Assembly: GCF_900115475.1 (NCBI RefSeq)
Contig: NZ_FOWP01000012.1
Span: 1 to 64,000, forward strand
From: Ectopseudomonas composti
Lineage (GTDB): Bacteria; Pseudomonadota; Gammaproteobacteria; Pseudomonadales; Pseudomonadaceae
DNA: 64,000 nucleotides
Reading direction: 5' to 3'
Positions 41,328-50,473 of the stretch are shown in pieces. The notes below the pieces were generated by a model. The model was not told the origin of the DNA. It saw only the letters and a program-made list of their open reading frames with translations, and did no database searches. Position 1 is the stretch's first letter. Each line of letters starts with the position of its first letter. A program made the translations under genes and the position numbers.

Positions 41328-41750
41328 TCAATGACCCCAGACCTTGACGGTGGAACCGGCCATATCCAGACCGTTGATGGCGACGCCACCAATGCTGTTG
41401 GCACCGATTTTCACCGACTCGACCGAAACGCCACCGTTGATGCCTGGCAGGCCGATTTCCAGTTTGTTGTCCTTGACGTCGATGGTCAGCGGGTTGGACT
41501 CATCGATGTTGAAGCCCGACAGGCTGACGGTATTCAGACTCAGGCTGTTGCTGCCATCGCTGACACCGGTTTCGGTGTCGGTGTAGACGATGGAGCCGAT
41601 GGTGGCATCGAAGTTACCGGCGATGCTGATACCGGCCTGACCAGTGACGCCGGCCAGATCGGTGTCATCCAGCGCCTTCAGGTCGGCCTGGGCCATGAAC
41701 GGGACTGCCATGATGGCGGCGGCGAGAGCGATTTTTTTCAGGGTCATCAT
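41328..41750 (-). CDS. Small secreted Fil-type protein (FilA-like), candidate exported substrate
   Basis: A 140-residue protein: signal peptide MMTLKKIALAAAIMAVPFMAQ, then ADLKALDDTDLAGVTGQAGI, the conserved opening of a family found in Acinetobacter fil loci and many Pseudomonas (LxxLxDxxLxxVTGQAG). The remainder is rich in Gly, Ser, Asn, Asp and Val with short alternating strands (SLSLNTVSLSGFNIDES, LTIDVKDNKLEIGLPG), without cysteines, consistent with a beta-rich surface polymer or adhesin. GGAGA precedes the double ATG. It is the first structural gene after the regulators and probably the substrate of the adjacent C39/barrel export system (inference). Confidence 0.75.
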   Translation of the reverse strand: MMTLKKIALAAAIMAVPFMAQADLKALDDTDLAGVTGQAGISIAGNFDATIGSIVYTDTETGVSDGSNSLSLNTVSLSGFNIDESNPLTIDVKDNKLEIGLPGINGGVSVESVKIGANSIGGVAINGLDMAGSTVKVWGH

Positions 41751-41797
41751 TGTTATTATCTCCACAGTTCAAATGGGGGTTCCCCGGGCTCTGCCGG

Positions 41798-41839
41798 TGA
41801 CGTCCTGTCACGAGCAGCCTGATCGGCCCATGCCGATCA
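41798..41839 (-). promoter_or_regulatory. Two hairpins in the leader of the FilA-like gene
   Basis: GTGAC/GTCAC (41798-41812) and TGATCGGC-CCAT-GCCGATCA (41820-41839, perfect 8-bp stem) lie in the 238-base gap between the second regulator and the secreted-protein gene. There is no T-run, so they are not classical terminators. They could control translation, stability or a regulator site. Confidence 0.4.
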
Positions 41840-41988
41840 CCAGACCTGCCGCGGCTTCCTTAGGTACGCCAGGTTTGGATTCGCGAAACGCGGTGCGCTT
41901 CGAGATGGCTACAAGCTACTAACCCACCACTCAACTGCCAGCCCATCCAAGGGATGGAGCATGGCAATCGTTTACTCCCCCTGACCCT

Positions 41989-44712
41989 TCATGCCTCACT
42001 CAGCAGCCCCAGGCTTTTGCCCTTGAGCACGGCCTGAGTACGGCTACGCACCCCCAACTTGGAAAACAGGTTATGCAGGTGCCATTTGATGGTCGCCTCG
42101 GACAGGTGCACCGCCTGGGCAATATCGCGGTTGGAAAGCCCCGCAGCGACGAGCCGCAGGATCTCTCGCTCACGATGGCTAACATCCTGATTTTCCTCAA
42201 AACTTTCAGGATCTATGGACAGTCTTCGACACTGTTCACGGAGCATTTCGGCGACACCCTGCCAAGCGGCTGCGCGCCTGGGCTCGGCGCTGTACCAGGC
42301 ATCCCAGAGCGGCAGCAGCCACAGAGCATCGTCCTGGAACAATCGGCGATAGCCACATTGCCAGGCCTCTTCGAGCGTCGCACGCAACAGCGCGAAGGCT
42401 TTCTCGCTGTTACCTTTGCGCCAATGCGCCACAGAAAGTAACAAGCTCAGACGCAGACGCCGATCACGCTGGTGCTCCGCTCCCTGTTTGGCCAGGCAGG
42501 CCTCAAGGCTGGCCTGGGCCTTTTCCACCCGCCGCTCACTCAGCGCCAGACGTGCCTGGCTCAGCGCCAGTGCCGTGTGCGCATCGCCATAACGCTCGAT
42601 AGGCAGCGCGGCGATATGTTGCTCCAGTTGCTGGTAGATACGCTGCGCCTCGTTGGGCCTGCGCAGCCACAACAGGAACTGCACCTTGCAGCCCATGGCG
42701 ATGGCGAATACCCGCTCGTAGCCCGGCCCCTGCAAACCGGCCAACCACTCGTCGAGCTCCTCCAGCCCCTGTTCTCCCGCACCCGCGAAAAAGCGCGCTC
42801 GCGCCATCACCAGTTTGCCGCGGCTGATCAGCTCGACCGGGGTGGCGACATCACGCCAGGTGGTGGCCAGCGGCAACTCGGCAAGGATCGCGCCGTGCCG
42901 GTCCTGCTCGTAAAGCAGATCGGCATAGGCCAACCCGAGCGGACCGCCAACCCGGCTGCGCCGTCCAAAAACCTGCTCGACCCGCGCCCGCGCCGCCTCT
43001 GCTAGAGAACGGCCACGCTCCAGCTCGCCGTATTCCTTGCAGATCAGCGCCTCGATCAGGCTGGCCATCACGTGCAGGTACTCGCTTTCACACTCGCGCA
43101 AGCTCTTTCGTGCGACGGCAATGGCCTTGGCCGCCTCGCCAAACTCGCCAAGCAGGGCGAATGCCGCAGCCTGCACGCACGCCAGACTGGCGCGGAACAC
43201 CGGCTGGTTCTGCGGCACCAGCGCCAGCCAGTGACCGGCGACCTTGAGACAGGCTTCCAGCTTGTCCTGATAAAGCAACACCAATGCCTTGAGTACCTGG
43301 GCAGCCGCCAATAGCTCGATCAAGCCGAAGTGCATACCCTTGCCGCGCCCCTGGGTCAGGCGCGTGCTGACTTCCTCGATCAACGCCTCGGACTCGGCGA
43401 ACTTCTGCTCGAAAGCCAATTGCCAGGCATAGAAGATCTGGAACACCGGCTGCTCGGTGATCACCACCGGCGGGATGTCCTTGAGAATCGCGAGGATGCC
43501 GTACACCCGGTTGCCGGCAATCAGGCGCGCACCCTGGCGCTCCAGCAGCTCGGCGGCGAAGGCGTAATCGCGTGCGCGCAAGGCGTACTTGATCGACTTG
43601 TCGGCCAGGTCGTGGCTTTCGCACCAGCGCGCGGCTGCGTGCAGCAGGTGCGCCGGGTCGCCCCGTTTGGCCAGGCGCCCCTGCAGGAATTCGGCAAACA
43701 GATGGTGATAGCGGAACCACTCGCCCTGCTCGTCCAGCGGGATCACGAACAGCTGTTCACCCTTTAAGCGGCGCAGCATGTCGCGGCTGTCGTGGCGACC
43801 GGTCAGTGCGTTGCACAGCTCGGCGTTGAACTCGTCGAGCACCGAGGTCTGGTCGAGAAACAGCTGCAGCGCTTCCGGCAGGCTGGCCACCACATCCTCG
43901 GCCAGGTAATCGGCGATATTGCGTTCGGCGCCTGACAGCCCCGCGAGAAAAGCCGCACGATTCTGCTGGCGCGGCAAGGCCAACGCCGCCAGGTGCAATG
44001 CCGTGACCCAGCCTTCCGTACGCGCATACAGCTGGTTGAGTTCGCCGTCTTCCAGGGCCAGGCGCTTGATGTCGCGGAAATAGGCTGCGGTCTCGGCACG
44101 CGTCAGGCGCAGGTCCTCGACCTTGAGCCAGAACGCCCAGCCCCCGAGCGATGGCGGCTCCTCGAGAAAACGCGGTTGATAACGAGTGCTGACCACCAGC
44201 CGCACTTGCTTGGGCAAGCGCTCGATCAGATAACGCGAGCTCTGACCAAGCGTGGCATGGCGAATACGGTGGAAGTCGTCGAGCATCAGATAGAGGTTCT
44301 CCGACAGACCTTTCAGGTCGTCGAGAAACGCATCGATCACCGCTTCCAGCGGCCAGCTGATTTCACCCTGCAGCAGCGCTGTAGTACTGCTGCCGAAGCC
44401 TGGGCAAGCGGCGGCAATGGCCGCCACCAGATACTGCAGTAGCCTTGCCGGCTCGCTGTCGCTTTCATCGCACGACAGCCAGGCGACTCGCGCGCCCTGC
44501 TCCTGCAAGCGACGGCGCAGTTGGCTGAGGACGGTGCTCTTGCCGAAGCCGGCAGGTGCACTGAGGACGATCAGGCGCTGCTCACGTGCCTCCAACAGGC
44601 GCTCGATCAACGCCGAGCGCTCCAGCAACGGAGCGCCCTCGGCGTGGGCGGGATACAGCTTGGTACGCAACAACGGAACAGCGGCTTGGCAGATCGGATT
44701 CTGACTGTTCAT
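41989..44712 (-). CDS. MalT-type LuxR-family ATP-dependent regulator (second of a pair)
   Basis: A 907-residue STAND regulator. Walker A is APAGFGKST near residue 56 and Walker B LYLMLDDFHRI near 145. A long helical-repeat (TPR-like) sensor occupies about 340-820. The C-terminal LuxR helix-turn-helix is VSHREREILRLVAAGLSNRDIAQ ... ATIKWHLHNLF near 845-895. Such proteins act like MalT: ATP and an inducer drive oligomerisation and promoter activation. Its start overlaps the stop of the first regulator (ATGA), so both are made from one mRNA. Facing the secreted-protein gene 238 bases downstream, it is the likely activator of that cluster. Inducer unknown. Confidence 0.9.
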   Translation of the reverse strand: MNSQNPICQAAVPLLRTKLYPAHAEGAPLLERSALIERLLEAREQRLIVLSAPAGFGKSTVLSQLRRRLQEQGARVAWLSCDESDSEPARLLQYLVAAIAAACPGFGSSTTALLQGEISWPLEAVIDAFLDDLKGLSENLYLMLDDFHRIRHATLGQSSRYLIERLPKQVRLVVSTRYQPRFLEEPPSLGGWAFWLKVEDLRLTRAETAAYFRDIKRLALEDGELNQLYARTEGWVTALHLAALALPRQQNRAAFLAGLSGAERNIADYLAEDVVASLPEALQLFLDQTSVLDEFNAELCNALTGRHDSRDMLRRLKGEQLFVIPLDEQGEWFRYHHLFAEFLQGRLAKRGDPAHLLHAAARWCESHDLADKSIKYALRARDYAFAAELLERQGARLIAGNRVYGILAILKDIPPVVITEQPVFQIFYAWQLAFEQKFAESEALIEEVSTRLTQGRGKGMHFGLIELLAAAQVLKALVLLYQDKLEACLKVAGHWLALVPQNQPVFRASLACVQAAAFALLGEFGEAAKAIAVARKSLRECESEYLHVMASLIEALICKEYGELERGRSLAEAARARVEQVFGRRSRVGGPLGLAYADLLYEQDRHGAILAELPLATTWRDVATPVELISRGKLVMARARFFAGAGEQGLEELDEWLAGLQGPGYERVFAIAMGCKVQFLLWLRRPNEAQRIYQQLEQHIAALPIERYGDAHTALALSQARLALSERRVEKAQASLEACLAKQGAEHQRDRRLRLSLLLSVAHWRKGNSEKAFALLRATLEEAWQCGYRRLFQDDALWLLPLWDAWYSAEPRRAAAWQGVAEMLREQCRRLSIDPESFEENQDVSHREREILRLVAAGLSNRDIAQAVHLSEATIKWHLHNLFSKLGVRSRTQAVLKGKSLGLLSEA

Positions 44713-47423
44713 GATTCGAGTAGGCTCAGCTCGCGGGCACGGCGGATGGCTTGGGTGCGATTACGCACCTTGAGCTTTTCGTAGATGTTGTGCAGGTGCC
44801 ATTTGACGGTACCCAGGGCCAGCGACAGCTGCTGGCCAATCTCTTCGTTGGACATGCCCTTGGCAGCCAGGCAGACCACTTCACGCTCGCGCTCGGTGAG
44901 CCCCTCCTCCAGCACATCCAAGGCTTGACGCGAGTCCTGGCCGGGCCAGGCGCTCAACAGGCTGCGGATGAAAGCCTGCAGCGCCGGCTGACGCTCGGCG
45001 GACTCCAGTTGCTGCAGCAACTGACGAATCGCCTCGCCCTCCTCGATGAACAGACTACGCGCTTCCTCTCGCTCGGCACCGATCAGGCACTGCACCAGCA
45101 AGCTCTGTGCACGCTCCTGATAGCCCAGGCGCTGATAGCTAAACGCCGCGAGCAGATCCAGGCGCAGGCGATGTAGCCCGTGCCAGCCGCTTTGCAACTG
45201 GCCACGCAACTGGGTGATCTCATGCAGTGCTTCGCTGTAATGCCCGCGCGCCTGCTGCAGACGAATACGGGTCAAACCCAACACCCAGGACACTGGATTG
45301 AAACTGCGCTGTTTGTAGTGACCCGCCAGTTTGTTCCAGTCCACCGACTTCAGGCGCTGCTCGGCACGCTTGCTGCGATCGGTCGCTGGTTCCTGAAGAA
45401 TCAACGCAATCTCCTCGCCCACGGCCTGCACGTAGAAGCGCCAGGAATGGTTGCGGGCAGCCAGATTCTGCATCAGCACCAAGGTCGCGATCGCCTCTTT
45501 CGGGGCATCCTGCAAGCGCTGGATTCTCGCCAGACAAAGCATCGCCTGCGCATAGAGGTCGATCGGATTGATCACATCGACGGTTGCCAAGGCCCAGCGC
45601 AACTGTTCCTGTAGCCCCTCGATACGGCCTTGCTGATAGGCGATCAGCGACTCGCTGATGGTGGGCAACACCAGGGCTCGGGACTTTTCGCCGAACCAGG
45701 GCATCATCCGTGCGCGCAGTTGCTCGAACAGCAGCTGCGCCTGCTTCACTCGCCCCTGCTCCAGGCTTAGGAGGATCTCCACGTTGGCCAACTGCATGTC
45801 CAGGTAGCGGCCCTCGAGGAAATGATTGCGCTGTTGCGCCAACGCCAGCAGCTTGCGCGCATGATCGGCCTGGCCAAGCATGACATTGGCCAGGGCACCA
45901 ACGGTGAGAATCGCCACCTCGAGAAACGCCGTGTGCTGGCCCAGTTGGGCCTCGATGCGCCGTGCCAGAGCGACGCAGGTATCCAGATCATCCTTCTGCA
46001 GAGCGATCACCGCCTTGATAGCCAGCGTCGCCAGCACCTTGTCACTCAGCGGTCCGTTGCTGCGCGACTCTCCCCAGCGCTCCAGCAGCTCATCGAGCAT
46101 GCGATTGGCCTCGCTCAGCCCCAGTTCGGCCGCACGGGTCCAGACATCGGCCAGCACCAGCACGGGAAAGCGCGCGGCAATCTCGTCCGGTACATGCTGC
46201 CGCCATTTGTAGATGAGGTTGAGTTGGCCGCGATTGATCAGCTCCAGGCCACAGCCGTCGAGCAGTGCGGCAAGCATCTCGGCATCTTCGGCATGGCGGG
46301 CATGCTCGATAGCCAGGTTCTGCATGTGGTGATTGGTGAACCACAGGCTGGCATTGAAATGCAGCTGCTTGAAACGCTCCGGGTCGCGCTCCTTGAGACG
46401 GGCGCGGAGAAATTCGGCGAACAGGTTATGGAAGCGATACCACTGGCGTTCGCGATCCATGGGCAGAAGAAACAACTGCATGGCCTCCAGCTCTTCCAGC
46501 AGTTGCTGGCCGTCTTGGCGGCCGGTCAGGGCATTGGCCAGATCACCACTGAGTTGCTGTGCCACGCCCAGCGCCAGCAGCTGCTCCTGACGCTCGGCCG
46601 GCAACTGCTCGAATACCGAGCGCAGCAGGTAGTCGCCCACCGCATGCTTGTCAGCGCCCAGTTCAGCCATGCGCTCGGTCGGTTGCGGGTGGTTGCGCAG
46701 CCACAGGCTGACCAGGTGCACGCCGACCATCCAGCCCTCGGTGTGGCTGTATAGCGCGCCAAACGCCTCGGGATCGAGCTGCAGACCGCTGCGCTCCAGA
46801 TAACCGCGCGTCTCCTCGGCATTGAGCCTGAGCTCATCACTACCAAGCTCCAGCAGCAGCCCCTTGGCGCGCAATGTGGCGAGACTCAGCGCAGGCTGCG
46901 AACGGCTGCCGATAGCCAGGGTGAAATTCGGTGGGGCCAGCTTGACCAGACGATTGAGCGCGGCGAGCAGTTCGCCATCCTGAACCAGATGCAGATCGTC
47001 GAGCACCAGCAGGAGTGGTTCCGAGCGCTGTGACAGGTCCACCAGCAGGCTCTCCATCACGGCCTCGACCGGCACGCGCATGGTATTGCGCAAGTAACCC
47101 AGCGCATCGTCACCGAGGCCGGGCAACGCGCGACCCAATGCTTCGATCAGTTGCTGGAAGAAACGTACGGGCTCATCATCGTCCGGACCCAGCGACAGCC
47201 AGGCAACAGCGCTTCCCACCTGCAGGCGACGCTCGACCAGCATCGCCAATGCGGTGGTCTTGCCAAAGCCGGCGGGAGCGCAAAACAGCACGAGACGAGC
47301 GTGGGGGTAAGCCGAAAGCGCAGTTTCGACCTGGGGTCTTGCCAAATAGTCTGCAGAGGCCTGGGGCGGCGACAGTTTCGAACGCAGCAGGCTCCCAGCG
47401 GCTGGACCTACAACTTCATCCAT
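44709..47423 (-). CDS. MalT-type LuxR-family ATP-dependent regulator (first of a pair)
   Basis: A 904-residue protein with the same layout as its neighbour: Walker A APAGFGKTT near residue 50, Walker B LLLVLDDLHLV near 135, a long helical sensor region, and the C-terminal LuxR domain LTEREREVVCLAAKGMSNEEIGQ ... GTVKWHLHNIYEKL near 840-890. The two differ through much of their length, so this is an old tandem duplication or pairing. ATG 47423 (MDEVVGPAAG) is preferred; an in-frame ATG at 47468 adds 15 residues of low-quality sequence. It is divergent from pabB. Similar tandem LuxR genes near pabB occur in P. aeruginosa (from memory). Confidence 0.9.
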   Translation of the reverse strand: MDEVVGPAAGSLLRSKLSPPQASADYLARPQVETALSAYPHARLVLFCAPAGFGKTTALAMLVERRLQVGSAVAWLSLGPDDDEPVRFFQQLIEALGRALPGLGDDALGYLRNTMRVPVEAVMESLLVDLSQRSEPLLLVLDDLHLVQDGELLAALNRLVKLAPPNFTLAIGSRSQPALSLATLRAKGLLLELGSDELRLNAEETRGYLERSGLQLDPEAFGALYSHTEGWMVGVHLVSLWLRNHPQPTERMAELGADKHAVGDYLLRSVFEQLPAERQEQLLALGVAQQLSGDLANALTGRQDGQQLLEELEAMQLFLLPMDRERQWYRFHNLFAEFLRARLKERDPERFKQLHFNASLWFTNHHMQNLAIEHARHAEDAEMLAALLDGCGLELINRGQLNLIYKWRQHVPDEIAARFPVLVLADVWTRAAELGLSEANRMLDELLERWGESRSNGPLSDKVLATLAIKAVIALQKDDLDTCVALARRIEAQLGQHTAFLEVAILTVGALANVMLGQADHARKLLALAQQRNHFLEGRYLDMQLANVEILLSLEQGRVKQAQLLFEQLRARMMPWFGEKSRALVLPTISESLIAYQQGRIEGLQEQLRWALATVDVINPIDLYAQAMLCLARIQRLQDAPKEAIATLVLMQNLAARNHSWRFYVQAVGEEIALILQEPATDRSKRAEQRLKSVDWNKLAGHYKQRSFNPVSWVLGLTRIRLQQARGHYSEALHEITQLRGQLQSGWHGLHRLRLDLLAAFSYQRLGYQERAQSLLVQCLIGAEREEARSLFIEEGEAIRQLLQQLESAERQPALQAFIRSLLSAWPGQDSRQALDVLEEGLTEREREVVCLAAKGMSNEEIGQQLSLALGTVKWHLHNIYEKLKVRNRTQAIRRARELSLLES

Positions 47424-47587
47424 GGCCTGGATCCCTTCATTAATTATTGTTCTGGTACCACAGTTCAACGTTCTGCAGCGCTCAATACTAATCAGCTGAA
47501 TGTCCCCGAGTAAACACGGGCAGAAGCTCTAGGATGAATGTTAGCGGCGGACTACAATTGCCCTTTCCTTGAATCCGACTGCCACGC

Positions 47588-48946
47588 ATGCCCAGTTGCT
47601 CTCTGCACCCACTTCCTTACCGGAAAGATCCTAGCGACTACTTCCAGCACATCCGCCAGGCTCCCGGCGCGGTACTGCTGGATGCCGGGCGCCCAGGTGC
47701 CGAGCGTGGACGCTATGACCTTATGAGTGCCTGGCCATTGGCAGAACTGGCACCGTCGACCGACGAATCGGCCAACGATTTCCTGCTACGTCTGCGAGGC
47801 GCATTGCAGAGCCTTGGCCACGCTGATGCTCCCGCGCAGCAGCCATTACCATTCGTCGGTGGTTTGATCGGTTACCTGTCTTATGACTTCGGTCGTCGCC
47901 TGGAAGTGCTGCCCGAGCAGAGCGTCGATGATCTTGATCTCGAGGATGCCCGTTTTGGTCTCTACGCCTGGGCGCTGATCAGCGATCACCAGCTAGGTAC
48001 CAGCGGCCTGCTGTTTCACCCGGCCCTGCCGGAGGCAGAGCGTCAGCGCCTGCAGACGCTGTTCGAAGCACCGCATAGCGAGGAACTCACGCCCTTCCGA
48101 CTGACCCAGCCGTTCCAGGCCGCTATCGATCAGCACCGCTACCGCCAGGCGATCGAGCGCATCCAGGGCTACATCCTCGCTGGCGATTGCTATCAGGTGA
48201 ATTTCGCTCAGCGCTTTCAGGCGCCCTGCGCGGGCGATCCCTGGGCCGCTTACCTGGCACTGCGCCAGGCCTGCCCCACGCCTTTCTCGGGTTTTCAGAG
48301 CCTGGGCGATGGCGACGCCATTCTCAGCCTGTCGCCCGAACGCTTTCTCAAGGTCAGCAACGGTCAGGTGGAAACCCGTCCGATCAAGGGCACTCGGCGC
48401 CGCGGCCATGACGCCGATGACGACCAGCTACAGGCGCAAGAGTTGCTGGCAAGCCGCAAGGACCGCGCCGAGAACCTGATGATCGTCGACCTGCTGCGCA
48501 ACGATCTGGGCCGCAGCTGCCGCATCGGTTCAGTGAAAGTACCGGAGTTGTTCGCCCTGGAGAGCTATCCCAACGTGCATCATCTGGTCAGTTGCGTCAC
48601 CGCTGAGCTGGCGCCCGGCATGGACGCGCTGGACCTGATCGCCGGTAGTTTCCCCGGCGGCTCCATCACCGGCGCACCAAAGATCCGCGCCATGCAGATC
48701 ATCGATGAGCTGGAGCCGACACGGCGCGGGCTCTATTGCGGTTCGCTGCTGTATCTCGACGTGCGCGGCGAGATGGACAGCTCCATCGCCATTCGCAGCC
48801 TGCTGGTCAAGGATGGCAAGGTCAGTTGCTGGGGTGGCGGCGGCATCGTCGCCGACTCCAACTGGCAGGCCGAATATCAAGAGTCAATCACCAAGGTGAA
48901 AGTGCTGCTGGAAACGTTGGAACGCTTGCCGGAAACGAACGAATAA
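47588..48946 (+). CDS. pabB: Aminodeoxychorismate synthase component I
   Basis: A 452-residue chorismate-utilising enzyme that, with glutamine amidotransferase PabA, makes 4-amino-4-deoxychorismate for folate. Signatures: GLIGYLSYDFGRRL near 93, SLSPERFLKVSNGQVETRPIKGTRRRG near 240-270 (PIKGT with Lys as in PabB, where anthranilate synthase has PIAGT), DLLRNDLGRSCRIGSVKVPEL near 300 and FPGGSITGAPKIRAMQIIDELE near 355. No amidotransferase domain is fused. Divergent from the LuxR pair and followed by a bidirectional terminator shared with thrH. Confidence 0.94.
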   Translation: MPSCSLHPLPYRKDPSDYFQHIRQAPGAVLLDAGRPGAERGRYDLMSAWPLAELAPSTDESANDFLLRLRGALQSLGHADAPAQQPLPFVGGLIGYLSYDFGRRLEVLPEQSVDDLDLEDARFGLYAWALISDHQLGTSGLLFHPALPEAERQRLQTLFEAPHSEELTPFRLTQPFQAAIDQHRYRQAIERIQGYILAGDCYQVNFAQRFQAPCAGDPWAAYLALRQACPTPFSGFQSLGDGDAILSLSPERFLKVSNGQVETRPIKGTRRRGHDADDDQLQAQELLASRKDRAENLMIVDLLRNDLGRSCRIGSVKVPELFALESYPNVHHLVSCVTAELAPGMDALDLIAGSFPGGSITGAPKIRAMQIIDELEPTRRGLYCGSLLYLDVRGEMDSSIAIRSLLVKDGKVSCWGGGGIVADSNWQAEYQESITKVKVLLETLERLPETNE

Positions 48947-48958
48947 GCGCCCCAAACG

Positions 48959-48986
48959 AAAAACGCCGCGAAATCGCGGCGTTTTT
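48959..48986. terminator. Bidirectional terminator between pabB and thrH
   Basis: AAAAACGCCGCG-AAAT-CGCGGCGTTTTT, a perfect hairpin between convergent genes. Confidence 0.92.
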
Positions 48987-48998
48987 CATGCATTGGTG

Positions 48999-49616
48999 TT
49001 ACAGACTCAGCTTGCGATTCGACGCCTTGAGGAACTCTTGCTTGAGGGCTTCGAAGGTGTGCACGGCCGGGAATTGCGGGAACTCGCGAATCACGTTTTC
49101 CGGCGCATGGAACAGGATGCCGGCATGGGCTTCGCTGAGCATGGTGGTATCGTTGTACGAGTCGCCAGCTGCGATAACGCGGTAGTACAGGCTCTTGAAG
49201 GCGATGACCGACTGACGCTTGGGATCTTTCTGACGCAGTTGGTAGCTGACCACGCGATCGTTCTCGTCAGTGATCAGGCGGTGGCATAGCAAAGTCGGGA
49301 AACCGAGCTGACGCATCAGCGGCTGGGAGAACTCGTAGAAGGTGTCGGAGAGAATCACCACCTGGAAACGTTCACGCAGCCAGTCAACGAACTCCACGGC
49401 GCCATCGAGCGGCTTCAGGGTAGCGATCACGTCCTGGATGTCCTTCAGCTTGAGGCCGTGCTCATCGAGAATGCGCAGGCGTTGCTGCATCAGCACATCG
49501 TAATCGGGGATGTCGCGGGTGGTCGCCTTGAGCGACTCGATACCGGTTTTTTCCGCAAAGGCGATCCAGATTTCCGGAACCAGAACACCTTCCAGGTCGA
49601 GACACGCGATTTCCAC
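48999..49616 (-). CDS. thrH: Phosphoserine phosphatase / homoserine phosphotransferase ThrH
   Basis: A 205-residue HAD-superfamily enzyme, the known length of Pseudomonas ThrH, which dephosphorylates phosphoserine and can transfer phosphate to homoserine. HAD motif I is CLDLEGVLV near residue 5, motif II VVILSDTFYEFSQ near 90, and motif IV AAGDSYNDTTML near 150. The start is GTG at 49616 (EIACLDLEG follows) with GAGGAG six bases before. The upstream frame extension lacks a site. It lies between pabB and the cysH-like gene, which diverges from it. Confidence 0.93.
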   Translation of the reverse strand: MEIACLDLEGVLVPEIWIAFAEKTGIESLKATTRDIPDYDVLMQQRLRILDEHGLKLKDIQDVIATLKPLDGAVEFVDWLRERFQVVILSDTFYEFSQPLMRQLGFPTLLCHRLITDENDRVVSYQLRQKDPKRQSVIAFKSLYYRVIAAGDSYNDTTMLSEAHAGILFHAPENVIREFPQFPAVHTFEALKQEFLKASNRKLSL

Positions 49617-49791
49617 AGGCCACTCCTCGGTTGAGCCAAAAAGGAGCCGGCACTCTAGCCGCTGGGCCTGAGCTGCGCAATGCGCCCTTCTTATAACCAT
49701 AAGAAAGGGTAATAACAGTCTTAGTTATTTAGCCGCATAACCAGCCTTTGCTACCATCGCGCCTTCACGCACATGACCTGGAGTCCTCAGC

Positions 49792-50412
49792 ATGGAACTC
49801 GACCTGGACGCGCTCAACGCCGAACTCGGCAACCAGCCTGAAAAACTGGTGCAGTGGGCCATCGGACTGGGCAAACCCGCCATCTGCACCACCAACTTCC
49901 GCCCGTTCGAAGCGGTGATCCTGCACATGGTCAGCCAGGTCAAACCGGATATCCCGGTGGTCTGGATGGACAGCGGCTACAACACCGAAGCCACCTATCG
50001 CTTCGCCGATGAAGTGGCGCGCAAGCTCAATCTCAACCTGATCACCTACCTGCCCAAGCGCTCGCGCGCGCACCGCGAGGCCATAGACGGCCCGGTTCCA
50101 GGCCTGGATGATCCGCGCCACGCCGCGTTCACCGAGGAAGTGAAGCTCGAGCCCTTCGCCCGTGCCCTGCGCGAGACCGCTCCAAGCGTCTGGTTCACTG
50201 CCCTGCGTGCCACCGACACCGCCGTGCGCGCGCAAATGGACCCGATCAGCATCAACCCGGACGGCCTGATCAAGGTCGCCCCGCTGCTGCACTGGTCCTC
50301 GAAGGACCTGTATCAGTACCTGGTCGCCCACGATCTGCCGAACGAGTTCGATTACTTCGACCCGACCAAGGGTGAAGACAATCGCGAGTGCGGCCTGCAC
50401 CTGAGCCACTGA
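49792..50412 (+). CDS. Short PAPS-reductase-family (CysH-like) protein
   Basis: A 206-residue protein of the phosphoadenylyl-sulphate reductase family. LHMVSQVKPDIPVVWMDSGYNTEATYRFADEV (about 42-75) matches E. coli CysH, and the C-terminus ECGLHLSH keeps the catalytic Cys. It lacks the CC and CxxC cysteines that bind the [4Fe-4S] cluster in Pseudomonas APS reductases. Compared with PAPS reductases it is shortened by about 30 residues before the ECGLH tail, and the nucleotide P-loop region (TTNFRPFEAV) is divergent. It might be a PAPS-type reductase or a relative with another role. It stands next to cysB, the sulphur regulator, which supports sulphur metabolism. Confidence 0.8.
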   Translation: MELDLDALNAELGNQPEKLVQWAIGLGKPAICTTNFRPFEAVILHMVSQVKPDIPVVWMDSGYNTEATYRFADEVARKLNLNLITYLPKRSRAHREAIDGPVPGLDDPRHAAFTEEVKLEPFARALRETAPSVWFTALRATDTAVRAQMDPISINPDGLIKVAPLLHWSSKDLYQYLVAHDLPNEFDYFDPTKGEDNRECGLHLSH

Positions 50413-50430
50413 TCGCTCCCGTGCAAAACG

Positions 50431-50457
50431 AAAATGGCGCCCGAGGGCGCCATTTTT
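50431..50457. terminator. Bidirectional terminator between the cysH-like gene and cysB
   Basis: AAAATGGCGCC-CGAG-GGCGCCATTTTT, a perfect hairpin between convergent genes. Confidence 0.9.
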
Positions 50458-50473
50458 CATTGAGGATCGAGCT

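Noticed and set aside
42472..43005. Plus-strand frames opposite the MalT-type regulators
   Set aside because: Antisense shadows with no conserved motif.
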